Source: Smittium culicis (lineage: Eukaryota; Kickxellomycota; Harpellomycetes; Harpellales; Legeriomycetaceae). Taken from it: a DNA stretch of 13,800 bases. A program made the translations under genes and the position numbers. The notes beneath the pieces were generated by a model, which searched no databases, was not told the origin of the DNA, and saw only the letters and a program-made list of their open reading frames with translations. Below, one piece after another: positions 1-9,816 of the stretch (within the stretch, counting starts at the first letter, position 1; every line of letters begins with the position of its first letter). Location of the stretch: the NCBI GenBank assembly GCA_001970855.1, contig LSSN01005216.1:1-13800 (forward strand). The letters are read 5' to 3'.

Positions 1-1409
1 TGGCTGTGCTATATCGACTATAGCAAGGCCTACGACCGGGTCCCTCACATGGCCCTACTGCATAAACTGCGATCAGTGGGCATTGGGGGCAAACTCCTCA
101 ATATGATCAAGGGCATGTATGATGCCCCGAAAATTGCAGTTAGAGTTGGAAATGAAGTTTCCAACCCGACCGAATACCTCTGTGGAGTGCGGCAAGGGTG
201 CCCAGCCTCGCCGATACTCTTCGATTTTTTCATCAACGATATATTTAAGGGCGTACGAGGTGTGCGGGTGCCTGGGCTCACCTCACGCATACCAGGACTA
301 CTGTTTGCCGACGATGCCGTGCTATTGGCCGAATCATCAGCCGATTTACAAGCCGCACTGGATACCATTACCGAATGATCGGACACTTGGGAAATGGCTG
401 TGAATGCCTCCAAGTGCGGGATAATGACTATAAGCGGGGAGATGACTACTGATATGACCCTGCAGGGCCAAAAAGTCGACTCCACCGACCAGTACACCTA
501 CTTGGGCTATATTATGAATAGCAAGTGGGACGTATCTGGGACGATCAAGAACAACAAGAACAAAGTCAGGAAGGCTGTATACGCTGCATACAGTTTCCTG
601 AGACTGTCCGATGTGCTGACAACATTAAAAATAAAGTTCATCAATTCGGTGCTGATGCCGATTGGATGTTACGGTGGGGAGACATTTGGCATGAGCGAAG
701 CCAGATGCAAGCCTATACAGGTGGAAATAGACAAGGCGATCCGAATGGTTGCCAATGTCGGAAAAACAGCCGCCATGGAGCGCATCAGGGATGAACTAGG
801 CATAAGCTCAGTGTTCATGCGCACCAGCACAGCCCGTGAGCGTGCATACCACAAATGGCCAACCTCAAAAACATGGATCGCCGACCTCATCAAGGCTCCG
901 ATGAAGGCCCGGATGGCGACCTGGGTGACCGGGAGTGCCCGGTGGATCAAAAAATTTTGCTCTCAAGATTCAAACGGTCAGACTATCATCACGATAATCG
1001 ACCAGAAACGACGAAATAACCGGTCTGTCATCCACCGGTGGACGGTGGACCGAAAAATCGGCAAAAAAGGCAACTGGGTTGACCTTCAAGCTATGTATCC
1101 GGACCTGAAGCTGGGCCTTCAGGACATTGGAAAAATGCGTATGGGCACATTGCTACCATTTAGAGCCTGTTGAACATGAAAATCGTCGACCAAAAATTCA
1201 AAAATTTTTGCACCTGCTGCAACTTGTGTGTGCCTGAAACGGTCGACCACATACTTCTGAGCTGCAGCCGGTGGCGAAATCACCGATCAACGACGATCGG
1301 CCGGTTCATACCGACGCCTATCCGCTCTGACGAAAAAAATTTACTTTCGAATTTCAACGAAGCCCGGTTGGGGCTAGTTGGCAAACTCCTTGGGGGGGGG
1401 GGAGTCTAA
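1..1409 (+). pseudogene. LINE reverse transcriptase ORF, partial, with a nonsense codon and a frameshift
   Basis: The frame is already open at base 1. It carries the RT palm motifs in order: YIDYSKAYDRV (about 13-45), with the first catalytic Asp; GVRQGCPASPILF (about 184-222); and the active-site box FADDAV (about 304-321). Thumb and linker sequence follows (YLGY at about 499; KAIRMVANVGKT at about 733). A C-terminal CTCCNLC...DHILLSC zinc-knuckle pattern of the RVT-associated type lies at about 1209-1265. Frame 1 is interrupted by TGA at 376-378, where related elements normally have Trp (context ITE-stop-SDTW). It ends at TGA 1171-1173. The zinc motif continues in frame 3 from about 1170 to TAA 1407-1409, which fits loss of one base in the tgttga stretch. 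The copy is inactive and truncated at the window edge. An alternative reading as a functional ORF under a variant code is unlikely, because nearby Trp codons are TGG and TGA acts as a stop in CRIPT. Confidence 0.85.
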
Positions 1410-1420
1410 AAAATCTTTAA

Positions 1421-1437
1421 GCCAGCTTCTAGCTGGC
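1421..1437. repeat. Perfect 7-bp hairpin in the LINE tail
   Basis: GCCAGCT and AGCTGGC flank a three-base loop (TCT), giving a perfect 7-bp stem just after the last stop codon of the reverse transcriptase ORF. LINE 3' tails often contain a stem-loop recognised by their own RT. That role is only inferred here, and the stem could be chance. Confidence 0.4.
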
Positions 1438-1597
1438 ACAGTCGATCAAAATTTTGAGCTGGAAATAGCCAAAATTTTGAACGGCATCCGCGTGCCCAGA
1501 ACACTTATACTGCAAAGTTAAAGTGATTCACCAACCCCCTTGAACCAATGAACAGTGTGTATGGAGCTGCTAGAGCGGCGGAGGGGGGTCGGTTGAA

Positions 1598-2121
1598 TTT
1601 TTTTTATATATATTTTTTATACTTTTTAAATATTTTTTTATAGTTTTTTGTATACTTTAAAAATTTGTTTACTAAACTCTCTGAGGCAAAAAAAAAAACT
1701 CTTTAATTATTTGTAAGAAATGTATTCATGGATTAACCTTCCCGATTCACTTATACTCAAAATTACTTTAAACATTATATTATACAGCTTATTTAAACTC
1801 CAAAATAGAAAATTAATTAGTCCTATATATATATAAATACACCAAAGGATATAATAGGACGCATTCATCATTAATAATAAAAATAAATCATCTCCACTCT
1901 AAAAAATTTTATATACCCCAAAATTGATACTAAATATAATATAATATAATAAGTATAGATAATATAAAAGCCTGACATCTTTTGAAAAGATAAAGGATTA
2001 TTTTGACATTTCTAATAAAAAAACATCCCAACTGTAAACCAAAAAACTGAAATAAACCTATAAAGAATCAAACAACTCCCATTTATTCCTCAAATAAATA
2101 TAAAATCCAGAATTACATATA
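1598..2121. other. AT-rich spacer before the first PAP2_C gene
   Basis: The stretch contains poly(T), (TA)n and a short ATAAT pentamer repeat (1936-1950), with no coding-like stretch that I can support. The end adjoining 2122 should hold the promoter of the plus-strand PAP2_C gene, but no clear motif stands out. Confidence 0.6.
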
Positions 2122-3330
2122 ATGATTTTTTCAAGAAGTAGCAGGAAGGTTAATATTACCGCATTAAAAGAAATAGTACGCACGCTCATATCAATTCTAT
2201 CATTCTTATTAGCTGTATTGATAATGATGTTAAGTCAAATAATTACTATAAGCATTATAAATCGCATCTAATCACTCAAAAAATAAATGAAAATCCTCTC
2301 TTTGATGTATTTTTTGGTATTATCACACGAATATCAACTGACAGATACGCTGATATTTCTCTCAATTATTCTATCATTATAGCTCTCATCGGCACATATT
2401 TCTCTTTAGATAACTGGCGAAGTGGACTGGTTGTCCTAAGACGCTGCTTTTGGATCTCAGCTTTCATCTATTTACTGCGGTCATTAACAATCAAGGTCAC
2501 TATTTTCCCACCTACTTTGGGCTCTGAATGTATAATGCTACACTTTAACGACAATAGTAATAGCAGAAATAATAGCTATTCTTCACTTTTGAATGTAGTT
2601 CGAGACTATTTTGATTCTGTAATGATATTGCTTTCTGGGAGCACTAAATCATGCACTGATAACATATTTTCTGGCCATGTATCAATCTCAATTGTCGTCT
2701 TTTTGATATGTTGGATGTATTCGAAAAGTAAAATTTTACTTGCATATTCTGCCATCCACACTATAACAACTTTATATCTAATTATGGCAACTCGACTACA
2801 CTACTCAGTTGATGTCATTCTTGCAATCGCTATCACTATCGGCGTTCATCTTTTTTACTTTTATCAGTTAGAAAAGCAATATGTGTGCCTATTAGCTATA
2901 AAATCGAAGGAAAATATCGTCTTTCCACAGGAATCTGATTCTGAAAATTATTTCAACTTGCACGAAATTGTAAGTTGTCTAGGCACCAATAACGATTCTG
3001 CTACGGATACAGATTTTTCTACTCCTGAAACTTTCTCTCTAATATCAAATATGCAACCATCTCTCGATACAAACTCCGATTCAAATAACCACAATGTCAT
3101 TGATGAGTATATATCCTCAGAAACCCTACAGAACCACACTTCCAAGACTACAACTCAGGGCTATAACAGTGAAAGTCTAAATAAACCTCGGCCTTACCAA
3201 AACTTTTCGAAGTGTGCCTCTGTTTCTGATAGTTGAGTGTTTTATATCCAACGACACTCATCTCTCAGTTTTTTTTAGAAAAGCTATCTCTTGGGCCGAC
3301 GGATTAGATCTACGGATTAATGAATTCTAG
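2122..3330 (+). pseudogene. Sphingomyelin-synthase-like (PAP2_C) membrane protein, plus-strand copy, two frameshifts
   Basis: Homologous to the minus-strand copy at 5479-6686. From ATG 2122 frame 1 encodes a basic N-terminus and the first hydrophobic segment (about 2180-2238). The homology then moves to frame 3 near 2238, in line with one missing base, and stays open to TGA 3234-3236. Frame 3 contains RRCFW (about 2439-2453), PPTLGSEC (about 2508-2531), the lipid-phosphatase-type motif CTDNIFSGH (His codon 2676) and HYSVDV (His 2799, Asp 2811). These form the catalytic triad and spacing of sphingomyelin/ceramide phosphotransferases, set among hydrophobic segments. A Ser/Asn/Thr-rich cytosolic tail follows. 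The conserved terminal peptide ISWADGLDLRIN lies in frame 1, ending at TAG 3328-3330, so a second shift lies at about 3181-3236. Such enzymes exchange phospho-head groups on ceramide in the Golgi, ER or plasma membrane; the substrate here is unknown. This may be a pseudogene, or a real gene with assembly errors. Confidence 0.75.
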
Positions 3331-3893
3331 TTTTCGCTAAGATTCAGTTAACTAAAATAAAAATATAAACTAGAATTTTACTCAATTTATTTAATCGTAG
3401 ATACGAATTACTAATCTGTAATACCATAAAACTATCGATCTATTAGCCTTATTGTTGCATTTTGAGTAGCTTTTTCTATGTCTATAGCATCCTCAGATCT
3501 TGTATAATTATTTATGTTCGTTTATATGATTTTGTTGCATTTATAACTAATATCAATTTATAAACAATCTAAAAAAGCACATTTTCAAAAAAATATATAT
3601 AACTTATTCATTATTTAATTTTATCTATTAAAAATATAAAATAATTAAAAAATAGTGTTTAAAGCACGCCTCAATAAATACAGCATTATTGAAAAAAAAA
3701 AAAAACAGATGGATAAAATAAATTTAAAATATGGTTGTTATACTTCCAATAGCTAACGTAATATAATTTTTTATTTCTACATTTTTACACATTCTTAAAT
3801 CAGTAGCTAGTTTAAAACGAACCCATTTATATATATAAACATTTGTTTTAATAAATATGAAAGGGGATACATCACAGATAAGCTAGGTTGAGA
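3331..3893. other. AT-rich intergenic stretch between two converging genes
   Basis: It contains poly(A)/poly(T) runs and no supported gene. It should hold the 3' untranslated regions of the plus-strand PAP2_C copy and of the minus-strand NME6-like gene, which converge here. A minus-strand ATTAAA (3847-3852) lies about 40 bases after the NME6-like stop and could serve as its poly(A) signal. Confidence 0.5.
3356..3361 (+). promoter_or_regulatory. Polyadenylation signal candidate of the plus-strand PAP2_C copy
   Basis: AATAAA lies 25 bases after the TAG at 3328-3330. The distance is typical, but the hexamer is common in DNA this AT-rich. Confidence 0.35.
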
Positions 3894-4808
3894 TTATGAA
3901 AAAAGCCCTGGAAACAGCTTGTTTATCTCTACCCTTGCATTTTCGTTGGAATCTGAGCCGTGGAACGAGTTTCTTGTATCTGTCAGCCCAAACTTAGACC
4001 TAAGGCTGAAAGTTCCATCGACTTTAGCTCTTTTTTTAAATTAAGAAAGATTTTTTAACTTTCATATAACATGGTGTTACATATTATTAATCAAATAAAA
4101 GAATATATTAAAGCTAAAGATGATTAAATACCTGACAGGATGAGTTTTCCCTATCAGTCGGCGCCATTTTGATATTGCTTGTTCACCTCTAATTACCAAA
4201 GCAACAAACTCGCCGCTTGTCATGTACATAACCAATCTATCGTAAAAGAACTTGCCGAAATGCTGCTCGTAAAATCTACTCGCACTCGCTATGTCCCAAT
4301 TAACACACTTCTCTGCGATTATTTCCAGCTGACAATTATCATTTAAATTCTCTTTTGGGTTTATCTTGTAAACCTGGCCTTCTCTCAAATATCGCATTAT
4401 TTCCGCGGTTTTTTCTGATCTGATTTGCGTGTTGTCAAGAACTTCATTATTATTTCGAAGTGAAATCGGAAGAATATTAGGCTTTATTTTCTCTGCGTTT
4501 ATCTGATTTAAAACTTGTTCAATTGCAGCTATGTCAGAGCAAAGATCTGGCTTGAGTAACGCTAGTGTTACCTCGTATTCACTACCATACTCTTTAACAT
4601 GTTCATTTTCTTTATCAGGAATGCTCTTATTGCTGCTATTGGTATTTATATCTTTACTTTGTCTCGTAACAGATGTAAATGATCTATTAATTTTGCTGTA
4701 TATACTTTTGTCGAATTTTAAAGTATGTTTGATTAGCCGATCGAATCTGTTATTATTGAAACTTGTTTTTCCAGCAATAATGTGGTTAATCTGTCGAACC
4801 ACTGACAT
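3894..4808 (-). CDS. NME6-like nucleoside diphosphate kinase homologue, two exons
   Basis: Exon 1 is 4132-4808 and exon 2 is 3894-4029, joined across a 102-bp GT-AG intron (donor CAG/GTATTT, phase 2); product 270 aa. An N-terminal extension of about 78 residues, rich in Arg, Lys, Asn and Ser and poor in Asp and Glu at its start, suggests a mitochondrial presequence. The kinase fold begins at VTLALLKPDL (Lys86). RFYEQHFGKFFYDRL (178-192) and the WRRLIGKT loop (215-222) follow. Exon 2 gives FGLTDTRNSFHGSDS (239-253), with Asn246 and the phosphate-accepting His249. The spacing from GKT to HGSDS matches NME6, three residues longer than in group I enzymes. Between the first strand and LEIIAEK (161-167) there is an insertion of about 50 residues (108-158). 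NDPKs transfer the gamma phosphate between nucleotides; NME6 itself is mitochondrial and reported to be weak or partner-dependent. Activity here is inferred. Confidence 0.88.
4030..4131 (-). other. Intron of the NME6-like gene
   Basis: It begins GTATTT and ends AAAAAAAG on the minus strand, with a pyrimidine-rich stretch (TCTTTCTT) upstream of the acceptor. Splicing here gives HPV-R-AKVDGTF across the junction and puts the catalytic HGSDS motif in frame. The next AG in exon 2 would not keep the frame. Confidence 0.8.
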
Positions 4809-5478
4809 ATTGCTATATAAAATGATTATTTAATTAATTGTCTAAAAATATTTGTTTGAAAAAGGGAAAATAAATTTATAATTTTGAATAATAATAGGAG
4901 AATTTTTTTAAATAGAAAATGGAAACAGTAATAATCAATTGGAATCGTGAAAATGGAAAGTTTAACGTTTTTTTTATCTAAGAAAGTAGTTCAAACTGAC
5001 AATTTTCTTGATTTTTTTTTTATTGAAATTTTTTACTAACCCGACTCTTACAAAATATTTTCAATTCGATTCTTCAGACTTTATTAAGCTGAGTAAATTA
5101 TTGTTTAGGTTATATTATCAATTTTTTTTTAATAATTTTTTAAATTGTAGATAAAGTCTATATATATCCCATACATCATTAGCTTTTTTATAACTTATTT
5201 TGCAGAACTAATATTAAGTGTACCAATGTATTAATATCGGTTTAAATATTACGAAAACGATTAAAATAAGACCATTATTAAACTGATAGATTTTAATTCC
5301 AAACATAATCATTGGCTATACATATAAATTAAAGGAATAGTAAGATAAATATATTGTATTAACGTTTTTTGAATAAAAGTAATTAAAAAATCAATTTTTA
5401 CAAAATGTTAAATAAAATATTTTTAGAATAAATTTATTAGGTGTTGAAATTAATGTGTATTTAATGTTGTGAAATCTC
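4809..5478. other. AT-rich intergenic stretch
   Basis: No coding-like reading is seen on either strand. It lies upstream of the NME6-like gene and downstream of the minus-strand PAP2_C copy, so it should contain the promoter of the former and the 3' untranslated region of the latter. Confidence 0.5.
5433..5438 (-). promoter_or_regulatory. Polyadenylation signal candidate of the minus-strand PAP2_C copy
   Basis: TTTATT on the plus strand reads AATAAA on the minus strand, about 40 bases after the TAA at 5479-5481. Position is plausible; composition makes chance matches common. Confidence 0.35.
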
Positions 5479-6686
5479 TTAGTTTGGCCTTAGATCAAGT
5501 CCGTCAGCCCAGCCAACGAACAAACAAATAAGATCAGTGCTTATAAATCTCACACTATAAAAATGATCATAACTTGATCTCGCGTCAATACTATCAATAG
5601 AATTGGAAATATTTTGTGGGAACGCTTTGGACTCATTAGAATAAGTACTTTCTTGACCGATAAAAGTACTATTTGATTTTGTTTGTGATATTTCGTTCGA
5701 CTGGATAAATATGCTGCTTTCAATGTCATTTACAAAGTCAGTTGACTCTTTTTTACAATTGCATGAGTTGCTGTTATTGATACCGCAGTAACTGCAGCAT
5801 ATTTCAATTATATCGTCATCACTACACGAATTTTTGAATTTGAATAGAGGTGATAACCCCGTCTGTTGTTGTAGAGTAAAATGGTTTTGGGAGTGGCTAG
5901 ATGAAAAAGCTGCACAATTTCTTAGCGGTAGATAGTAGCTATCGCTGCAAACTCGATAAGCCTTGTTTTTCAGTTTGACTGCTCCAGCAAGTGAAACGAA
6001 ATAAAAGTAGTGAATAAATAAAGTTAAAGCTATCGCCAACATTACATCTACAGTGTAATGTAATCTAGTAGCAATAATTATGTACAGCGTAGCAAATGTG
6101 TGCAAAGCGCCATACACAACCAAATATGTATTTTTGCAATAAAGGAACCACATCATAAAGCATACTACCGATACCGAGGCATGACCGGAAAAGATGTTAT
6201 CTGTACACGACTTAATCTCTCCGCCAAGCAAGCTCAAAATTAAACTCGAATATCCTTTGGGGCCTATACCACTGATTTTCTGTATTTTACATTCGCTTCC
6301 AATTGTCGGTGGAACTGTTGTAACAATTAGTGTAAACGCTCGGAACAGATACAAATAGCAACAATCCAAAACACTCTGCGCATCACCACCAACCTGGACT
6401 GAAAAGTTGGCAAATAATACATCGTTCCAAGAACGCTTAATAGTGCCGAGCTGTTGAGGAAATAGTCGGGTATTCTGTGATCTTTTATCACTGGAACTAT
6501 GCCAAATGCTACATCATTCAATGGGATATTTCTCACCCCATTACTGTTTATGTGTTTCTCGTAATTGTGGTCAGATACTAACTGGCATGATAGCATAAAT
6601 ACTGAAACCATGACTAATATTATAAAAGATAATAACGTACTAAACACATCTCTATAGTATCTCGTGTACTTTGAAAAAACTGACAT
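5479..6686 (-). pseudogene. Sphingomyelin-synthase-like (PAP2_C) membrane protein, minus-strand copy, one frameshift
   Basis: ATG at 6684-6686 opens a frame with a hydrophobic first segment (about 6580-6640) and the VVMRRVFWI motif. The homology shifts frame near 6350-6360 and then runs open to TAA 5479-5481. Between RRVFWI and PPTIGSEC there are 50 bases where the paralogue has 51, so exactly one base is missing. Catalytic motifs are intact: CTDNIFSGH (His codon 6181-6183) and HYTVDV (His 6058-6060, Asp 6046-6048), among hydrophobic helices. The cytosolic tail is Ser/Asn-rich, with a cysteine cluster (CCSYC, then CNCKK) at about 5750-5805, and ends in VGWADGLDLRPN. By eye the core is about 60% identical to the plus-strand copy, so the duplication is old. 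In this family the enzyme moves a phospho-head group onto ceramide or a related lipid. A single break makes an assembly error in a working gene at least as likely as a true pseudogene. Confidence 0.75.
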
Positions 6687-8802
6687 TTTATAACGTATTT
6701 TCGGCTTCAGTGATACTTTTATTTTCTTGTTAGATCAAGTTGATGTTATTTTGACACAGTGTTTGGAAATATAAATTACACAGTTTCTGTTGAAACCCCT
6801 GTTGTTTTACTAACTATCAACAGTTAAATTTCTATTTATGCTACAAACCAATTCAAGGTATATCTCAAATTCGAATTCCCTCTTTTATGCTTTCCTTGTT
6901 CTTGTTGTTTAGAAAAAACTAAATAGATCGGCGAACTGGGTTAGAATGTATAGATAATTATTACTTTTGGTGGTGTTCCTAAAATAAAATAATAATTTTA
7001 GATTGTTATTTATGTTTAAAAATGCTCAAGGTAAAAGAACTGTTATAATTTTTTGGTAAAAAAAGTATTATTATATGGTTAATATCTTAGCATTAAGTAG
7101 TATTGTAATGTAACTGTGAATATAATATTTAAGTGAATTAAAAAAGAAAGAGGCTCTTTTTATGTTCAAATTGTAATAAAGCAGGTTTGCAGTTTTTTAC
7201 AGAGCTGTTTAAAGCTGACAGTTAATTTATTTTATGAATAAAGCAAAATTTAATAAAAATTTGGTAGGTATTTAATTGATATGATTTATATTTAGCATCC
7301 AGTCTATTTTCCTGATTTATGAGTTGGAAATGTCAAGAAAGATATATGAATGATTGATACCAAATTTTTTTTTAAAAAAAATATGTACATACGAGTAAGT
7401 TTATTTGTTTTCATAATAATTACGAGAATAATGTAGATGTAGCTAAAAAACATTCTTCATTTCTAGTATAACTATATTTAATAGCATTTACTGTATATCA
7501 TTCTAAATTTAAATATTTTTTTTCATTGTTTATTCTTAGTCAAATAAAAAACGCTTATCAAATAACAAACCTTGTTGGATAACAAATGCATTTATGTACA
7601 CTTTTTTGTTATTTTAAATTGTATTTAAATAAAAATAGCTCCAAAAATATTGGAGCAACTTTAAAAATATTGTTTGAATTCTGTTTCGCTATCTTAAAAA
7701 ATTATGCATACTTCTCTTGAAAAATTAAAAATTAAAAATGTGTATAATATATTAAAATTTTTAATGTTAAATATTCAATATTCTTGGTTTTTTTAGCTGC
7801 ATAATCTAACTTTTTTTGGGAATCCCAAAATACATTTATAGTATGTCATTTGAACATGAAAATTCGAATTATGAGCAATTATTCTAAGTATAGTCCAAAA
7901 TATTCGCTATACCCATTATACCAACAAAAAAAAAAGGTTATGGGAGCTAGAAAACAAATGGATATATAACTAATCAATTTTAGGATCATTGTACTTTCAA
8001 AGCAAAAAATCATTCGTGGATAGCAAATATATTACTCTTATTTCCAGTGAAATGAAATAAAATAAAAAATCCGATTTTTTTAAAGTACGATAAAAAATTA
8101 TGGAAATTAAGAGAAAGTTAATCACTATTAAATGAAATAAGTTAGAGGGCCATACTTTATTTGTATCAGCAATTTAGGTAAGTATTTTTCTCGTACGAAA
8201 AATATCTTCTTTTGATTAATTGCGCCTAAAACTCGATTAATCGCTTTTTTGTCCTATACCCTAATGCTTGAAGGTCATGTATAAGATTTTATTAAATAAA
8301 AATATGATAAGCTAATTATTATTGATTTAAATTCTATCAGATAGAAACGATTTTATGTCAATTGAAGGTGATAATTATATTGATTAATATAAAAGAATGT
8401 TTATTATTTATAATAATTTTAGGATAATAATCGTATTTAAGTTATCAATGTTATCATCAAGAAAAAATTTAAAAGCTGAAGGTATTTCGAAAAGTGTTCT
8501 TAGTATACAATCATGGTATCATATTCAAATATAGTTTCATTACAGCAACACAAAAACTACTGATTAGTGAAATAATTTTCACATCTTGCTTTTTTTTTAA
8601 AGTAGCAACGTCTCTAAAAAAATTTATTTCCTCAGCTTTACCCCTTTTTTAGCTATGAAATTATATTTTTATTAGCCATCTCGTTTTAGATTGCAACTTT
8701 AGGTGTATAATTATCTATTGAGTAATTAATAGTGATGCAACTCTCTTCTTGTGCCCTATCAAAGTAAATGATAAAATTATCATCTCTTTTCTATTTCATT
8801 TT
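6687..8802. other. Long AT-rich spacer with no supported gene
   Basis: Homopolymer runs, short microsatellite-like tracts and a perfect 8-bp inverted repeat (7814-7830, TTTTGGGA/TCCCAAAA) occur here. A few short exon-like stretches exist (6824-6857 on plus, 8128-8253 on minus, 8448-8534 on plus), but none has recognisable homology. The end next to 6686 should contain the promoter of the minus-strand PAP2_C copy. The larger spacing here suggests either intergenic DNA or eroded repeats. Confidence 0.5.
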
Positions 8803-9377
8803 TTATTTATATAGCTTTGGTTTTATTATTTCAATTATCTTTTTGGAATTTCCATTGATATCTTCAATCCCTATTGCGCTGCCTTGATTATTGGCTTCTC
8901 TTGATATATACTTTCTAAACCTGGATTTTTAATATCCATTTACCCCTTGCTCAGTTTTCATTATAAAATTTTTTCCACCTCTGAAACCTATTGGGTAGAC
9001 AATTTTTTGCTATAGATCATCTCTCTAGCTTTTTTTGGGGGGCTTATCAAAGATCAGCTTTCTCTCTGATATCGCTATTTAAAAAAATAAAAGATGGCAT
9101 TACAACTCTCATTACCACAAACTCGGTAGAAAAAAAAAATAAGATAGATTTGTTGAGGAGATTGCGTGTTCTTGATGCATTTGGCATAAATACTCTTTTT
9201 TTAGTTTGAAGCTCAATGGATATCCATTTATCTCAAGTGTTTTTTTAAGCTTGATTTTATTAATTTGGTTAATGTCACGACTATCCACAAGTTATAATTT
9301 TAACTATATTTTCATCTATTCCGACTAATTTTTTTAAACAATCCAATCAAAGTTTTCTTTTTTAATCCCAATTTGCC
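8803..9377 (-). pseudogene. Decayed reverse-transcriptase C-terminal relic, possibly Penelope-like
   Basis: Read on the minus strand, overlapping short frames line up in an order typical of the region after an RT palm. KKKTLIGLFKKISRN comes first (9318-9362), then IVKIITC, then INQINKIKLKKTLEINGYPL (about 9210-9270). The NGYP box preceded by a Lys-rich helix is common in Penelope-like and related elements. A poor match to the following L-P-x-x-G-x-x-S box and a KPPKK...IVY stretch follow at about 8980-9050. At least four frame changes or stops break it, so it cannot be functional. There is no clear GIY-YIG nuclease signature, so the family assignment is tentative. It could also be a different LINE clade. 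It sits directly beside the poly(A) end of the retrocopy at 9398. Confidence 0.3.
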
Positions 9378-9397
9378 TGTCTGTTAACTAATTCCTA

Positions 9398-9777
9398 TTT
9401 TTTTTTTTTTTTAATCACAGAATTTTATTGGCACGATAACAATAATAGAAATTACGCGGTAAATAAACTAAAAAAATAGAAATTTGGTGCAAGGCATAAA
9501 AAACTAATATTCTAATACTAATAAATTCCTCTGCCGGTCTACCGGCTGCGTACCTAAAGGGAAATGGGATCAATCTACCAACCGAAAGATCCACCCAGGC
9601 ATTGCTTCAAGTAGGCTGGATGACTGAAGTTACAAGCAGTCATTGAATTAAGCTCGTTCCAACAAAATTGAATTCGTTGAGATCATTGAGCTCCTAGTCA
9701 GAGCCTACATCTAACAGGATTAATAAAAAATAGGCTCCTACCCAAACGTGGGAATGATCGACCTGGCTCTCCTACAT
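9398..9777 (-). repeat. Retrocopy unit 1, 5'-truncated, with poly(A) tail
   Basis: On the minus strand this unit ends in a run of 15 A (9398-9412), preceded 11 bases earlier by AATAAA (9424-9429), the hallmark of a reverse-transcribed polyadenylated RNA. It matches unit 2 (9817-10190) along about 360 bp at roughly four-fifths identity by eye, with an offset of 413-416 bp. Its high-coordinate end keeps only the last coding residues (CRRARSII...FG-stop). Homology stops near 9777, so it is a 5'-truncated copy, as is usual for LINE-driven retroposition. The parent transcript is not recognised. Confidence 0.75.
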
Positions 9778-9816
9778 CAAAACCTGATTTAGTCTAATAA
9801 AAAGCCAAGCTTTTAA

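Larger units (their letters stand above)
1..1597 (+). mobile_element. Decayed non-LTR (LINE-type) retrotransposon, 3' part
   Basis: A GC-richer island at the window edge encodes the catalytic half of a reverse transcriptase, a C-terminal CCHC-like zinc motif and a short untranslated tail. Near position 1597 composition switches abruptly to T-rich and AT-repeat DNA, which I take as the approximate 3' end of the element. The 5' part lies outside the window. No long terminal repeat is visible. The exact 3' boundary and any target-site duplication cannot be fixed from this copy alone. Confidence 0.8.

Noticed and set aside
45..497. 150-codon minus-strand ORF
   Set aside because: It is the antisense shadow of the reverse transcriptase frame, which carries the RT motifs.
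2229..2252. Possible mini-intron (GTTAAGT...AG) to explain the first frame change in the plus-strand PAP2_C copy
   Set aside because: Its 24-base length keeps the frame, and alignment with the paralogue is continuous across the site, so an indel explains it better.
8448..8534. 28-codon plus-strand ORF containing LKAEGISKSVLS, reminiscent of a transposase helix-turn-helix
   Set aside because: Too short, with no catalytic motifs or terminal inverted repeats nearby; resemblance may be chance.
8991..9209. 72-codon plus-strand ORF
   Set aside because: It starts at TTG, has no recognisable motif, and is antisense to the RT-like relic.
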